From Geotrypetes seraphini (taxonomy: Eukaryota > Chordata > Amphibia > Gymnophiona > Dermophiidae), in NCBI RefSeq assembly GCF_902459505.1, contig NC_047095.1, forward strand, positions 115,631,380-115,695,379: DNA of 64,000 nucleotides. The letters are read 5' to 3'. A program made the position numbers and the translations under genes. Shown here piece after piece: positions 11,809 through 24,600 of the stretch. The notes under the pieces were generated by a model. It made no database searches and was not told where the DNA came from. It saw only the letters and a list, made by a program, of their open reading frames with translations. Positions within the stretch are counted from its first letter, which is position 1; every line of letters begins with the position of its first letter.

Positions 11809-11935
11809 GTGTAGTTACTTACCTGTAACGTAGGCCATTATCTGGGGAAAATCCGGACACCCGGTAAAGTGTAGTTACTTACCTGTAACGTAGGTTCTCC
11901 GTGGACAGCTGGCTGACTCATCCTGCTTGTCCTAG
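11774..11935. repeat. Tandem duplication and retroelement-leader fragment
   Basis: A 63-bp offset duplicates the block from CATTAYCTGGGGAAAATC to ACCTGTAACGTAGG. The second half contains GTTACTTACCTGTAACG and GTTCTCCGTGGACAGC, a sequence also found in the 5' part of the DIRS-like fragment (21690-21777) and at 36817-37007. Confidence 0.6.
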
Positions 11936-12470
11936 GAGAACCCTAGAGCTGCAGTTATGTCTGAGGTGGGGGGCTGTACTAGAGAGAGTGAGTCCAAAAC
12001 CTGGACAAACTCCCTCCAGTCCAGGAAACCGTCTGGACACCTGGCCTAAAAAGAGGACATTTCCGGGTAAATCCAGAAGCCTGGGCCTACACTGGCCCAG
12101 TTCAGAAGAATTTCAAAGTACATGCCACTTGGCTGTCTGTATAGATATCATGTGTCAGGAAACTCCAGAAAGCAGAAGCTCTCGCTGGAACAATGCACCT
12201 TTTGATTCTGAGATACTGACATCCTTTCTTGCTTTTGGGTGTGGTTCGTTGCCATCCTGGTTTTGCCCGGCATGAACATACTACCCTGAAGAGGGGATTA
12301 GCAAGATTTGTTCAAACATCCAACTTCTTAACATTCTTCTGCCCAATGGAAGCTCTCCGCTGTTGCTTCCTCCCTCTCGGGACACTTCACTCCTTTGGTT
12401 GTGTCAGTACTGTACACACAAGGGGGCCCTACCTCCTTGGCTGACATACCACTCAGTGATGTCAGCAGAG
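11936..12470. other. Upstream region of gene A
   Basis: The first 120 bp contain a decayed TAGGG-family piece. From about 12110 the sequence looks unique and leads to the TATA box of gene A. TGATGTCA (12458-12465), a CRE/ATF-like octamer, lies just upstream of the TATA box. Confidence 0.4.
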
Positions 12471-12472
12471 AA

Positions 12473-12479
12473 TATATAG
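12473..12479 (+). promoter_or_regulatory. TATA box of gene A
   Basis: TATATAG sits 121 bp upstream of the ATG. Transcription would start near 12503, giving a 5' UTR of about 90 nt with no intervening ATG-led frame of note. The match in layout to gene B supports it. Confidence 0.6.
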
Positions 12480-12593
12480 GAAGGATTTAGAGGATGATCT
12501 GTATTCAGAAACAGCTACAGCCCGGGAAAGGTGCCTGTGGACCTCTGCTGAGAGACATCACCTCAGCCCCCTCCCCAAAGGTCAGGAAGAAAA

Positions 12594-12645
12594 ATGAAGA
12601 CCTTTATTCTTCTAGGGCTGGTGACCCTCTGCTCCCTGGCAGTAG
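12594..12645 (+). CDS. Gene A coding exon 1 (signal peptide)
   Basis: 52 nt from ATG (AAAA just upstream, so a purine at -3) to the donor G|GTGAGT, ending in phase 1. It encodes the whole signal peptide. The coding length is identical to gene B exon 1. Confidence 0.85.
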
Positions 12646-15600
12646 GTGAGTTTCCTGGAACTTCTTGAATTCTTTGAGAAAACACAGAGATGTAGGTGGG
12701 GGGGTCGGTCTCCATTCCATTCCACAGCACAAAGGCTGCGGTACAATAATCAGCTCGTCCACAGCACAGATACTGTTAGAAATGCATTAATGGAGGCTTG
12801 GGAGAGGCAACTTTCCTATTTTGGGGATCTCTCTCTAGCTGTTGGTGCTGCACTCACACCCTGGGTGTGTCACAGCACTGCTATTTCACTCTCTGAAGTC
12901 ACTCTTCCCTCTTTTGTGCGGTATTTATACTTTGGGTCTCAAGTTGCCACTGCCGTATCCTCAATGTAACTTGTTTTTTTTAACTATTCATTCTCTGTTC
13001 AGACTTTGAGTGATGCCAAAGAGGGTTTTTGGATAAAGTATCAGGGCATTAGCTCACTTTAAAGGTTCATAAATACAAACAAAACCAGACTTTGTTTTAT
13101 GATGTCAAACAGCACAGCTGCACCCCACTGTCCTTAAAGGTGCATGGCATCATAAAGAAAAAAAAAAAAACCTGGTCCTAACATTTCAGCATCTAATGCT
13201 GCCTGAGGAGTCATCCCAAACTGAAAAGCCCATGACGTTTTTCATAATTGCTAACTTTTTTCTCTTTGTGTCTGATGATCTCAAGGTTGCTAAAGCCTGT
13301 AATAAGATAACAACCAGAGCTTGAGGGATAATAGGGTGACTTATACAATGGAGAGAAAAAAAAAAAAGAAAGAATACTTATAATGCCTATGTACACAGCA
13401 CGGATGAGATCTCGCCTGCAATTCTTTGTTCATTTCTGGAGGCTATACTTTGGAGCAGCAGGGCAGAGGCAGTCCAGAGATTCCAAAAGTTTAACAAGAT
13501 GACTACCACATCTACGTATCACTTCTGTAGCGCACCTCAACATATGCAGCACTATACAAATATGCATAAGAGATGGTCTCTTCCCCACAGAGCTTACAAG
13601 CTAACCAAGACAAAACTACAGGACAAGAGAGGTTTTGAGAATTCATTTACCGAGGAAATGGTTAAAACTGACAAGGCTGTGAGCGGGAGAGCAAGGGGTT
13701 AATGCTTACAAGCAGCTTAAATGGAATGAATTTTGAGGTGAAGTGGTTAAAGCTACAGCCTTAACAACCTGCGGTTATGGGCTCAAATCCATTCTGCTCC
13801 TTGTGACCTTGGGCAAGTCACTTAATCCCCCATGTGCAATATATGGATTGTGAGCCCACCAGGACAAACAGGGGAAAATGCTTGAGTACCTGGAAAAAAT
13901 GTTCTGAGCTCCCCTGGGAGAACCAAATAGAAATTTGAATAAATAAGTAGGTTCAGAAAGCCAATTTTAAAGATTATACAGGTCTTTTTACAGCAGCAGG
14001 GCCAAAGTATAACTTGCTTCTTTGCAATCAAATGTATTTTTATCATCATAAAGCATCTATGTGCCAGCACTGAAAATTCACATATAACTCATTGCCAGAG
14101 GATGTGATTTAAACAGTTCTATTTTAATCTATTTCTATTTTAATCTAATCTTACCATGGCATTTAGTCAACAGGTCTAGGCGGTTACATAAGATTAAAAA
14201 AAGTATACAAAAAGATACCAAATATCTTATGTTTACAAAGTGGTATCAAAGGTAGAATTGTTAAACTTATCACAACATTTAAAGTTTCTTTTAAAATATT
14301 TATAAACCAACCAGGTTTTCACTCATCTTCAAAAACTTGTAGTCAGAGACACGCCTAATTTTTAAGAGGTAGTGAATTTTCACATTTTGGAGCCCTTACT
14401 CACAATTCTAAACTAAACTAGACTAAAGCTTAACTTTGTAGACCGTCATCATTCTGAGAAAGCTCGACTCGGTTAACAAGCAATGAAATAAACAGGGAAT
14501 TATTTACAAATGCTAAATAGAAGATAATAGCAAAATTTTAAAAGAATTAATTTTCAAAATGTTTGGCAAATAGAGTAGTTTTTAAAGATTTACTGGAACG
14601 TCTTAAAAAAAGGGGAGATTACTGTATTCCAGAGTTGAGTGAGTTTAAAGACCAAAGATTGACTGAAGATCTTGTCTTGACTCCTTTAAAAGTTGTTTTT
14701 AATCTACAAATCGATTGAAAACAATTAACCAATTTTATACTTGGCACAGTGGTTAAAGCTACAGCCTCAGCACCCTGAGGTTGTGGGTTCAAATCCATGC
14801 TGCTCCTTGTGACCCTGGGCAAGTCACTTAAGCCTCACATTGCCCCAGGTACATTTAAATAGATTATGAGCCCGCCAGGACAGACAGGGAGAAATGCTTG
14901 AGTACCTGAATAAATTCATGTAAACCATTCTGAGCTGCCTTGGGAGAACAGTATAGAAAACAGAATAAATAATAGTGTGAAAAGTTTCAGCCTCTGATAA
15001 CCAGAGCTGGTACTGTGATGTCATAATGCTTCATTCCACCAATAAGAGCCAACCTCATCAGTGATGTCACAATGGCTTGACTGTCCCATACTTGGCTCAC
15101 TTTTACTATATCTTGTGGGTTCAAACCCATGCTGCTCCTTGTGATTCTGGGCACACTGATAACCCTTGATGGAGAGGAGACTAGCCCAACCTTGTTTGTT
15201 GGGCTGAGAAGTTTTCAGTGGCCCCTCGTATGTGTGAGGTCCACTTGCATACACTGCTTCCATTGCATGCAAATCGCTTTCATGAATATTCATTGTGGAT
15301 ATCCTGAAAACTGGACTGGCAAAGAGATAGTCCGGGACCGACTTGGGACACCCTGCTTTAGAGCTTCTATCTTGCTCACTGCGTCTTAACTAAGCAGAGA
15401 AGGCAATGGATAGGACCAGGATGGATCAATGATTTTTAAAACCCCAAAAATGAGAAATTGGATTTTTGTATTTAAATCAGATTTATTCAAATAAAATGTT
15501 CTTTTTTGAAGAAAAATCTATCTAAAGATAGTTTTCTATTTAAGACACATTATAGTCCAAAAGTTATTCATCATGAAATAAGGATTAGTTTTTAATTATG

Positions 15601-18600
15601 TAGCATGAGGCTATACCGTATATTCCTGCAATCTTTAAATTTTATGGTAAATGTATTCTGTTCATCCATTCATAATGTCACAGGTTTGTCCATCAATCCC
15701 CTTCCCTTCCCATGTTTAAAAGCAGACTGAAAACCCACCTTTTTGATATAGCGTTCAATCCGTAACCCTACTCCTCTGCCCTCCAAACCAGCCAGCTGAT
15801 TAATTGTTCCCCTTAACTTTATCCATGACATCCTGTTTGTCTTGGCTGTTCCCCTTAACTGTATCCATGACATCCTGTTTGTCTTGACTGTTTACATTGT
15901 AAGCTCTTTGGAGCCGGGACTGTCTTCTTTGTGACTCTGTACAGCGCTGCTTACGTCTGATAGCGCTATAGAAATAATTCATAGTTATAGAAATAATTCA
16001 TAGTAATAGTGTGAAGAGTTTCAGTCTTGGAGAAGCAGAGCTGAGATTGTGATGTCACACTGCCTCATTCCACCAATAAGAGCCAACCTCATCAGTGATG
16101 TCACAATGGCTTGATTGTCCTGTACTCCCCTCTGCCCTCCAACCCAGCCAGCAGATTAGCCGTTCCCCTTAACTGTATCCATGACATCCTGTTTGTCTGT
16201 CTTGTCTGTTTAGATTGTAAGCTCTTTCGAGCAGGGACTGTTTTCTTCTTTGTGATTCTTTATAGCGCTGCGTGCGTCTGGTAGCGCTATAGAGATAATT
16301 CATAGTAGTAAATTCTCTGTTGCCCCCTGCGTGGCCGCATTGCTTGCTACGGTCCTGTCTTAATATATTTCTCCCCCTCCCCCCCAAAAACCCCCAGTAG
16401 AATGACGTTACTGGTAAAGTCCGTGCATAAGAAGTAAAAGTCAGGAGGTGGTGAGATGTCAAGTTTTTCTGCTATATTAGGTTTGGCATCTCTCCCCCCC
16501 CCCCCAATCAATCAGTCAGGAGAACTCGGTCCCAGGTTTGCCCCCACTGCATGCAAGGATATGCAGCTTTTATTTTCCCATCGATTCTTCTAAGAAAATT
16601 AGAATGCCACCCTGCCCACAGTGAGGGAAAAATCAGGACTGGATCAGCCTATTCGGCTGATCTGGAGCACAGGGGCAAGTCTGTTTCACACACACTGTTA
16701 GTTCTGCCACCTTGAGTGTGGCGTGGCGATACAGGCCATGAGCCAGACGTGTTAAAGACGAGTTTGTCGTCAGAGCCATCTGAAAGCGTCAAACCGACGC
16801 AGCCTATTGAAAACATGAATACAGCACAGACAGATGAACAGTTCGTCCTCAGAATCACCAAGGATGTGCACACGGATACACGTCTAAAGCATGAATACAG
16901 CACAAACAACTAGAAATCAGTTCTTCTACAGAGCCCCACAGAGATTTCACCTGATATACTAGGGGCCGCTGAAAAGTTCTCAGCACAAACAACAAAGGTG
17001 GGGCAGTCTCTTTCGAGGACTAAACACTTAGTTCAGTGATTTTCCACCTTTTTTTTTTTTTGTTGTTGTTCAATATTTTTTCCGACGGAACAAAAATAAG
17101 TGGAAAATCACTGGGCTAAGTGTCCTGCTCCTGTTGCTTGGGCTAAGAACTTCTCAGCAGCCCCCTTGTATGAGTCATACATATTCACAGACCGGAAAAA
17201 TATATCTGTTAGAGCCCCGTGGAAGTATCACACTGGTTTACTTGTAACAAAGCCAACTGGCTGGAGTATCGCTCGGGCAGGCTCTGCCAGGCCCTGGAAT
17301 ATGTGGTGCCTGGTACCTGCCCCAGGGAATGTCAGCAAGAATGCTCACCCTCTCTCTCTCAAACAATTCACCTCAGGCAGAGAGAACAAATCTGCCTTAC
17401 AAAAAAAATCAATTTGAGCAGGGATTTTAACTCTCATGAAAACCCCTTCACACAAAAAAAAGCACGTGTGGAGTTCTTCCCAAAGAGATCGTGGAGGTGA
17501 CACCGCTGATAGTCTAAAATCATGAATACAGCACAGACAGCTGAAGAACAGGACTTAGGGAAGGAGACTTTTAAAAGGCAATGTCAGAAGAAAACATGTA
17601 AGAATTAAGAGTCAAAAAGGAAAGAAAACTCAGGATTAAGACCAGAAAAGTCAACAGCGAAGTCAGAAGCTGCCAAGGCGATGGTTTGTACTGTGTGTAA
17701 AGCTATGCCCAGATTTTCTTAGAAGGAACAGGGAGGCCATAGTTTATAGGGCACAGACCATTTCATCTGTCTGCTGGAGGCCTGCAGGGGGTTTTATGAT
17801 CTATGAGAAATGTACTGATATTTTTACTTTCTGAAAGGGAGGTCCTCAGCGTAGCATCTCATTCTGTTACCCAGAACCTGGGTTCTAATCCTTGGCTCTG
17901 TCACTGACTCTCTGCGTATGACCTTGAGGGTGAGTGACATTATCTCCCTGTACCAGTGTCTAGGCGTCGGAACGGGAGAGGCCTCTTTTTAGAAGACGTG
18001 ACGGCTTTTCAAAACCCAGCATTTTGGTCCAGGGTTTGAAAAGTTTCAAGCTTGGGTCCACGTCGGGAGGGCATCTGCCCGAGCCTGGATGCAACGCAGT
18101 GATGTCACGTGCATTCGCACACCTGTGTGACATCATCACGTCGCTCATTCGCAGATGCCCTCCCGACACGGCTCCAAGCACAAGCCTAACTCTGTAGACC
18201 TGGAGCTACCAGTCATCTGAAAAACGACGGAGGTGATCTGAGTCAGTCACAACCTCAGCAAACTCTTCTGTCTTGTGCTCTACATACCTAATGGATAACA
18301 AAACGCCCCACGGGCCTCCCATTGCATTCCTCCCCCAAACCACCGAATGAGCACCTCTTTGCCTTACAGACCTTAATTAACAAACATGTAAAAACACTCC
18401 CTTCCCGAGAAAAAATATTTGCATGGCGTTCCAAGAGCTTTTGTCGGCAACCAGGCCTCAACAGTAAACCACCAGAAAACAAGGCCCGGGAGGGGAAAGC
18501 AGAGGGGCGGAGGGAAATCTGTGTGATAATTAAATTCAGGTATTCATCCATCAGCGGCAAGATAGAACACAAAGGGCTAGAGATTCACTAAGCCCACCAA

Positions 18601-21600
18601 TCAACTTCCGACCACTTAATGACCCCTTTACGACCCGATTTCCCTCCAACCCAATTCACTAACCTCTGTCCTGATCATCCTACGATCCGCGCATGCAAAT
18701 GAGGGGGACGGCATTCAAATGCAGGCAGGGAGCGATTCACTAAAATAAAAAATAAAAACACGATCCAAAAATAAGCGACTGCTGAGGTCCTTTCAGACTG
18801 CCCTGCCTTCCGCCGCCCTGCTTTTCTGCTCCTGCCTGCCCCAAATCTCTTTGCCTGCCTGCCCCGAATCTCTCCTGCCTTTCCCCACTACTACATTCAC
18901 AACATGGGTAAGGTATTGGCTAGATGGTAGGCTTCAAAGGGTGATGGTAAACGGTACCCCCTCCAAAACGTCAGCAGTGATGAGTGGAGTACCTCAGGGC
19001 TCCGTCTTAGGGCCGATTCTATTCAATTTATTCATAGGAGATTTGACCCAAGGACTTAGAGGAAAAGTATCACTGTTTGCCGACGATGCCAAACTATGCA
19101 ACATAGTTGGCAAAAGCAGTGTGCCTGACTCTATGACGCAGGACCTAAGACAGCTTGAACAGTGGTCATCAACTTGGCAGCTGGGCTTCAATGCTAAAAA
19201 ATGTAAAGTAATGCACCTAGGCAAAAAAAATCCACACAGAACTTACACACTAAATGGTGAAACCTTGTCCAGGACCACGGTGGAACGTGATTTAGGAGTG
19301 ATCATTAGCGACGATATGAAGGCTGCCAATCAAGTAGAGAAGGCATCGTCCAAGGCAAGACAAATGATGGGCTGTATCCGTAGGGGTTTTGTCAGCAGAA
19401 AACCTGAAGTCATAATGCCACTGTACAGATCCATGGTGAGACCTCATCTCGAGTATTGTGTTCAATTCTGGAGACCACACTACCGAAAAGATGTGTTGAG
19501 AATTGAGTCGGTTCAGCGAATGGCTACCAGGATGGTTTTGGGGCTCAGGGAACTCACGTATGAAGAAAGGTTAAAAAGACTGCGGATGTACTCACTGGAG
19601 GAGCGAAGAGAGAGAGGGGACATGATTGAGACCTTTAAGTATATTACTGGGCGTATAGAGGTGAAAGATGATATCTTCAGTCTTACAGGGCCCTCAGTAA
19701 CCAGAGGACACTCGCTGAAAATCAGGGGAGGGAAATTTCAGGGTGATGCGAGGAAGTACTTCTTCACTGAAAGGGTGGTAGATCATTGGAACGAGCTGCC
19801 TCAGAGGGTGATTGAGGCCAGCAGCGTGTTAGATTTCAAGAGAAAATGGGATATTCATGTGGGATCTCTAGGAGAGTAAGAATCAGGGAGTGGGTCATTG
19901 GTATGGGCTGACTCGATGGGCTATAGCCCTTTTCTGCCGTCAATTTCTATGTTTCTATGTTTCTATGTTTCTACCAGCCCATGATTTTAACTTGAGGGTT
20001 TAAAGCGGCTTAAAACCACCGGCTCACGAAGAAAAAAAAGAAACAAAAGCAAAGTTTTAAAAAAGTTTTTAAATAAAAGGTCGCTGCTCTTAATCCCCTC
20101 CAGATCCTGGTCTGCCCTGAGCCCCACCGCTGACTTGCGATGCCAGTTTTGCCTCCCTTGGGGGAGGGGGTTTTGACTCGTGGCGCCTGCTCTTCCCCAC
20201 ACCGAGCCTGCTCTTAAGCACGCACAGTCCATCTACAGATGGTCGGCGCATGCATTGGGATCACTAGACAGCGATCCCGACAGTCGGATGGGGGCGTGAT
20301 TCCAATCGCCCTCATTTGCATTCATGAATCAGCCCCCCCCCCCCCCCCTGGACATGGATCGGATCCCTCGCGGATCCAATCTGATCTGTGCCCTTTGTGA
20401 ATCTAGCCCAAAGCAACCTGTAGACAGATAGACTGTAAGGAGATGTGAGACAGGGACCAGGCCTAACCTCACCCTCTTTAACAAAGCACGGGTGCTAAAG
20501 CCCACAATGCAAAGCCCACAGAGCAACAACAGCACCGAAATTGAATAGAATTACTACTTATCACTTCTAAAGAGCTGCTAGACGTACTAGGACTAGGGGG
20601 GCATGCGATGAAGCTACTGAGACCCAGATTCACTAAATATAGCGATTCAATCGCTGTTGGTCGATTCCTGGCCAATTTTAAAACAGTGATTGATTCACTG
20701 TCTTTTTTGCATGCAAATAATTTGCCCGGAGGTGCAAATCATTAGCATGCAAACTCCCGACTCAATCGCTCAGTGAGCGATTGAGTTGGGGCAGAGTCCT
20801 GACACTAATGACAGGAGAAGCAGCCTCCTACCCCTGCTGTCAGGACTTCAGCTGGGTTTGGTTGTTTTTGGTTTTTTTTAAATAAGACAGATTTTTGCAT
20901 GTATTACACATGCAAAATATCTGCCCGGTTAAAAAAAAAAAAAGCCCCCCTCCCGACAAAGTGCCCCTTCTCTCCCCAAACCATACCCCCCCCAGCCGAT
21001 GCCCGCCGCCATCGCCACTTCAAAGTCATGGCAGGAGGGATTCCCATTCTCGGCAACATGCAGGGACTCCGGGAGAGATTTCTCGGGCCGGAGAGCGAAA
21101 CCCCGATCGGCTGCCTGCAGGGGCTGGCTGTACACGGCAGCATGCAGGGACTCCGGGAGAGATTTCTCTGCTGGGCCAGGTGCAGGCGGGGGGAATAGCT
21201 GAGCCAGGGCGTCCTGGAGGCTCCTAACCCCTGTAATTTGTGGATCCCCCACTGCTGCATTCCAATGAGGATGGCTGCTGGAGGAAGATTCTCGGGCCTC
21301 ACTTCTCTTCATGAAGTCTCTCAGTGCCCTCTTCCTTAGCTTGCGTGCGCGCGGAGACAGGCGGGCATAATGCAAGCAACACTGGTCCTCGTACACCGGA
21401 CCCAAGCAGTGGACGCCATCCAGTGTACTCATCCTTTTTCTGCATCCCGGACATTTCTTTGATGTTTCTGGCATCTATGGTAAGTAGAAAAAAGTTTAGA
21501 TGGTAGAAAAGTAATGGAGAGCTGTAGAAAATCCGACCGATGGGAATGGGCGGAGACTAAAGACTGGGGATTAGGGGGAAGCAGGGAGAAATGGGTTGTG

Positions 21601-24600
21601 CTTGAGCATGCCCAGTGGGGCCCGGGCACTGCACGTGCTCAGAGAAAAAATAAAAATCTCTCTGAGCTATTGGAGAGCTTATCCGCAAACTGGGAGCTAT
21701 TGGGACAACACCCATATGTGGCTGACTATCCTGCTGTCCACAGAGAACCTATGTTACAGGTAAGTAACTACACTTTGCTACTTATCACTTCTAAAGAGCT
21801 GCTAGACGTACTAGGACTAGGGGGGCATGCGATGAAGCTACTGAGACCCAGATTCACTAAATATAGCGATTCAATCGCTGTTGGTCGATTCCTGGCCAAT
21901 TTTAAAACAGCGATTGATTCACTGTCTTTTTTGCATGCAAATGATTTGCCCGGAGGTGCAAATCATTAGCATGCAAACTCCCGACTCAATCGCTCAGTGA
22001 GCGATTGAGTCGGGGCAGAGTCCTGACAGTAATGACAGGAGAAGCAGCCTCTTATCCCTGCTGTTAGGGCTTCAGTTGGGTTTTTTTTATTTTTAATAAG
22101 GCGGATTTTTGTTGACTCCCTCCTCCCACCAGACACCCCCTCCCCATTCCCTTTCCCCTCCCCTCCCCATACCTGTTTGGAGCAAGAGGGGTGCTCAGTC
22201 CCTCCAGCGATGAGTCTGGGCCTTAGGACCCGCCCCGGTGCATCATGTGATGCATGGGGAGGGGCTTAAGGTTTTGATTGGCTCAGGCCCTACAGGCTCT
22301 TCCTTGGGAGAGGCCTGAGGTGCCTGAGCCAATCAGGGACTTTCTTAGTGAGTAGCCTAAGGAAGTCCCTGATTGGCCAATGCAATTGGGGGAGGGAACA
22401 CTCACATTCTCGTTGAGGGGGGCTGTGGGGGGAACCCCCAATACAATTACGCTTTCCTTCAGGGGATGTTGACGTGCTCTCAATTTGAAGACTGACGCAA
22501 TCTCCCCCCCCCCCCCACACTAAACGTACAATTGTGCCTTGAAAATCCCACTCCCTTCATGCGCGCACCTGTCGGTGTACGCATTTGATGGAGCGGAATT
22601 GTCCTGTATGCTATTGTCCTACGCACTATTGACAGTGTACCAGGTTTTTAGCTGCTTACAAAAATGTAACAAACTTACAGAAGCCCATAACTGCAAGGAA
22701 GTTCATTCCTCCTCACCCCCCCTCAGTCTGAAACATTGACTCTCTTTAGATGATCTAAGTCAGTGTTCTTCAACCACCAGTCCATGGACCAGTGCCGGTC
22801 CACAGTGCCAGCACGTGCATCAGGCCCAAAACAGTGTTCTTCAACCGCCGGTCCACGGTGCGGTCGATGCGGTGTTAACTTCGAGCCAGCTCCCTCTTCC
22901 TAACTGATTCAGTGCACAAAGCCACAGGCAGTGGCTCCTACGGGCATCCTGTGCCTGAACCGGAAGCCTTCTCTCTGACGTTGCAACATCAGAGAGAAAC
23001 CTTCCAGATGAGGTACGGGACACGCAAGGTGCAACTAGTACTATTATGGGGGTGGGGTCTGGGTTGGAGATTGGGTAGAGATGGGCGGGTTCTGGCCCAC
23101 GACTTAGCCCCGTGTTCTTCAACTGCCGGTCCACAGAATAATTCTTTTATTTCTGCCGGTCCATAGGTGTAAAAAGGTTGAAAAACACTGCTCTAGAATG
23201 TTGCTACTTATGGTTTTAAAGTGTTTGAGGCTTGTGCAGATGAGGACGGAGCTTAGGCATTGGTGGAATGAGGCATTATGACATCACAATTTGAGCTCTA
23301 GAATGTTGCTACTTATGGTTTTAAAGTGTTTGAGGCTTGTGCAGATGAGGACGGAGCTTAGGCATTGGTGGAATGAGGCATTATGACATCACAATCTGAG
23401 CTCTAGAATGTTGCTACTTAAGAGGCTTGTGCAGATGAGGACGGAGCTTAGGCATTGGTGGAATGAGACATTATGACATCACAATCTGAGCTCTAGAATG
23501 TTGCTACTTAAGAGGCTTGTGCAGATGAGGACGGAGCTTAGGCATTGGTGAATGAAGCATTATGACATCACAATCTGAGCTCTAGAACAGTGTTCTTCAA
23601 CCACTGGTCCACGGTCCGATGCCGGTCCACAGAATAATTCTTTTATTTCTGCCGGTCCATAGGTGTAAAAAGGTTGAAAAACACTGATCTAACATGTCTA
23701 GAAGAAGTAGGGTTACCAGATTTTACTTTAGTTCCATACATCCCCGCCCCGTTACACCCCAGTCCCACCCTCAATCCCACCCTAGTCCCGGCCCAGTTCC
23801 CCCTCTCCCGCTGCCTGCCAGGTTTTGAAAAGCCTGCCCCGGACATGTCCTCGAAAAGGAGGACATTTCTGGGGAAATCCGTTTGTCTGGTAACCCCTAA
23901 GAAGAATAAATATCCAACAGTCGTTTCTGGGAAGATCGTAGACTGCACAAAGGCTTACACAAATGCAATGCATCTGCCAAACTCACAGGACCATCATTAT
24001 TCGAAATGTTTAAAAATTAAACAGAGAATCTTGAAGCAAATGCGTGACTCAGTCGGTAAGCGATGCAGCTTGAGCAAAATCGATCAATTTTAGAAACATT
24101 GGTCACCAGTTGAGTCACTGCTTTTCTGCACAAGCTGCAAAGCCTGAAACATCTAAGACTGGCTGTCTGATTCTCAGCATTTGGAATAGGGGTCCCAAAA
24201 GTCCCTCCTTGAGGGCCGAATTCAGTCGGGTTTACAGGATTTCCCCAACGAATCTGCATTGAAAGCAGTGCATGCACATAGATCTCATGCATATTCATTG
24301 GGGAAATCCTGGGAACCCAACTGGATTCGGCCCTCAAGGAGGGACTTTGGGGACCCCTGCTTTTGAATATTGGGCCTTTTTTTTAAAAAAAAGTATGAAC
24401 TGCTCTGGTGGGCTTTTAAGTTCGTGGGTAGTCGAGCGAGTTTTGTGAACAAAATAAAGTGAATAAAAGATAGACGGATGCAGATATATGAAATGGATGC
24501 AGCATGTGGTTGAAAAGGAAGCACTTCGAGCTGACCTCTCTTGTGTCTTTTGACAGTGAAAGGACTTCAGTGTAACGTCTGCGTAATAAAGCTGCCTATC

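Noticed and set aside
14744-14820. tRNA gene
   Set aside because: The B box is present but the sequence continues into a SINE core and tail, and a cloverleaf is not maintained.
20929-21474. 181-codon frame considered as a host zinc-binding protein
   Set aside because: It starts right after a leader that recurs elsewhere in the window and ends in an A/T run; a gag-like retroelement fragment fits better.
21778-22108. The 330-bp direct repeats as LTRs of the enclosed fragment
   Set aside because: They begin in an L2-tail-like sequence and lack clear LTR-type ends; a local duplication is at least as likely.
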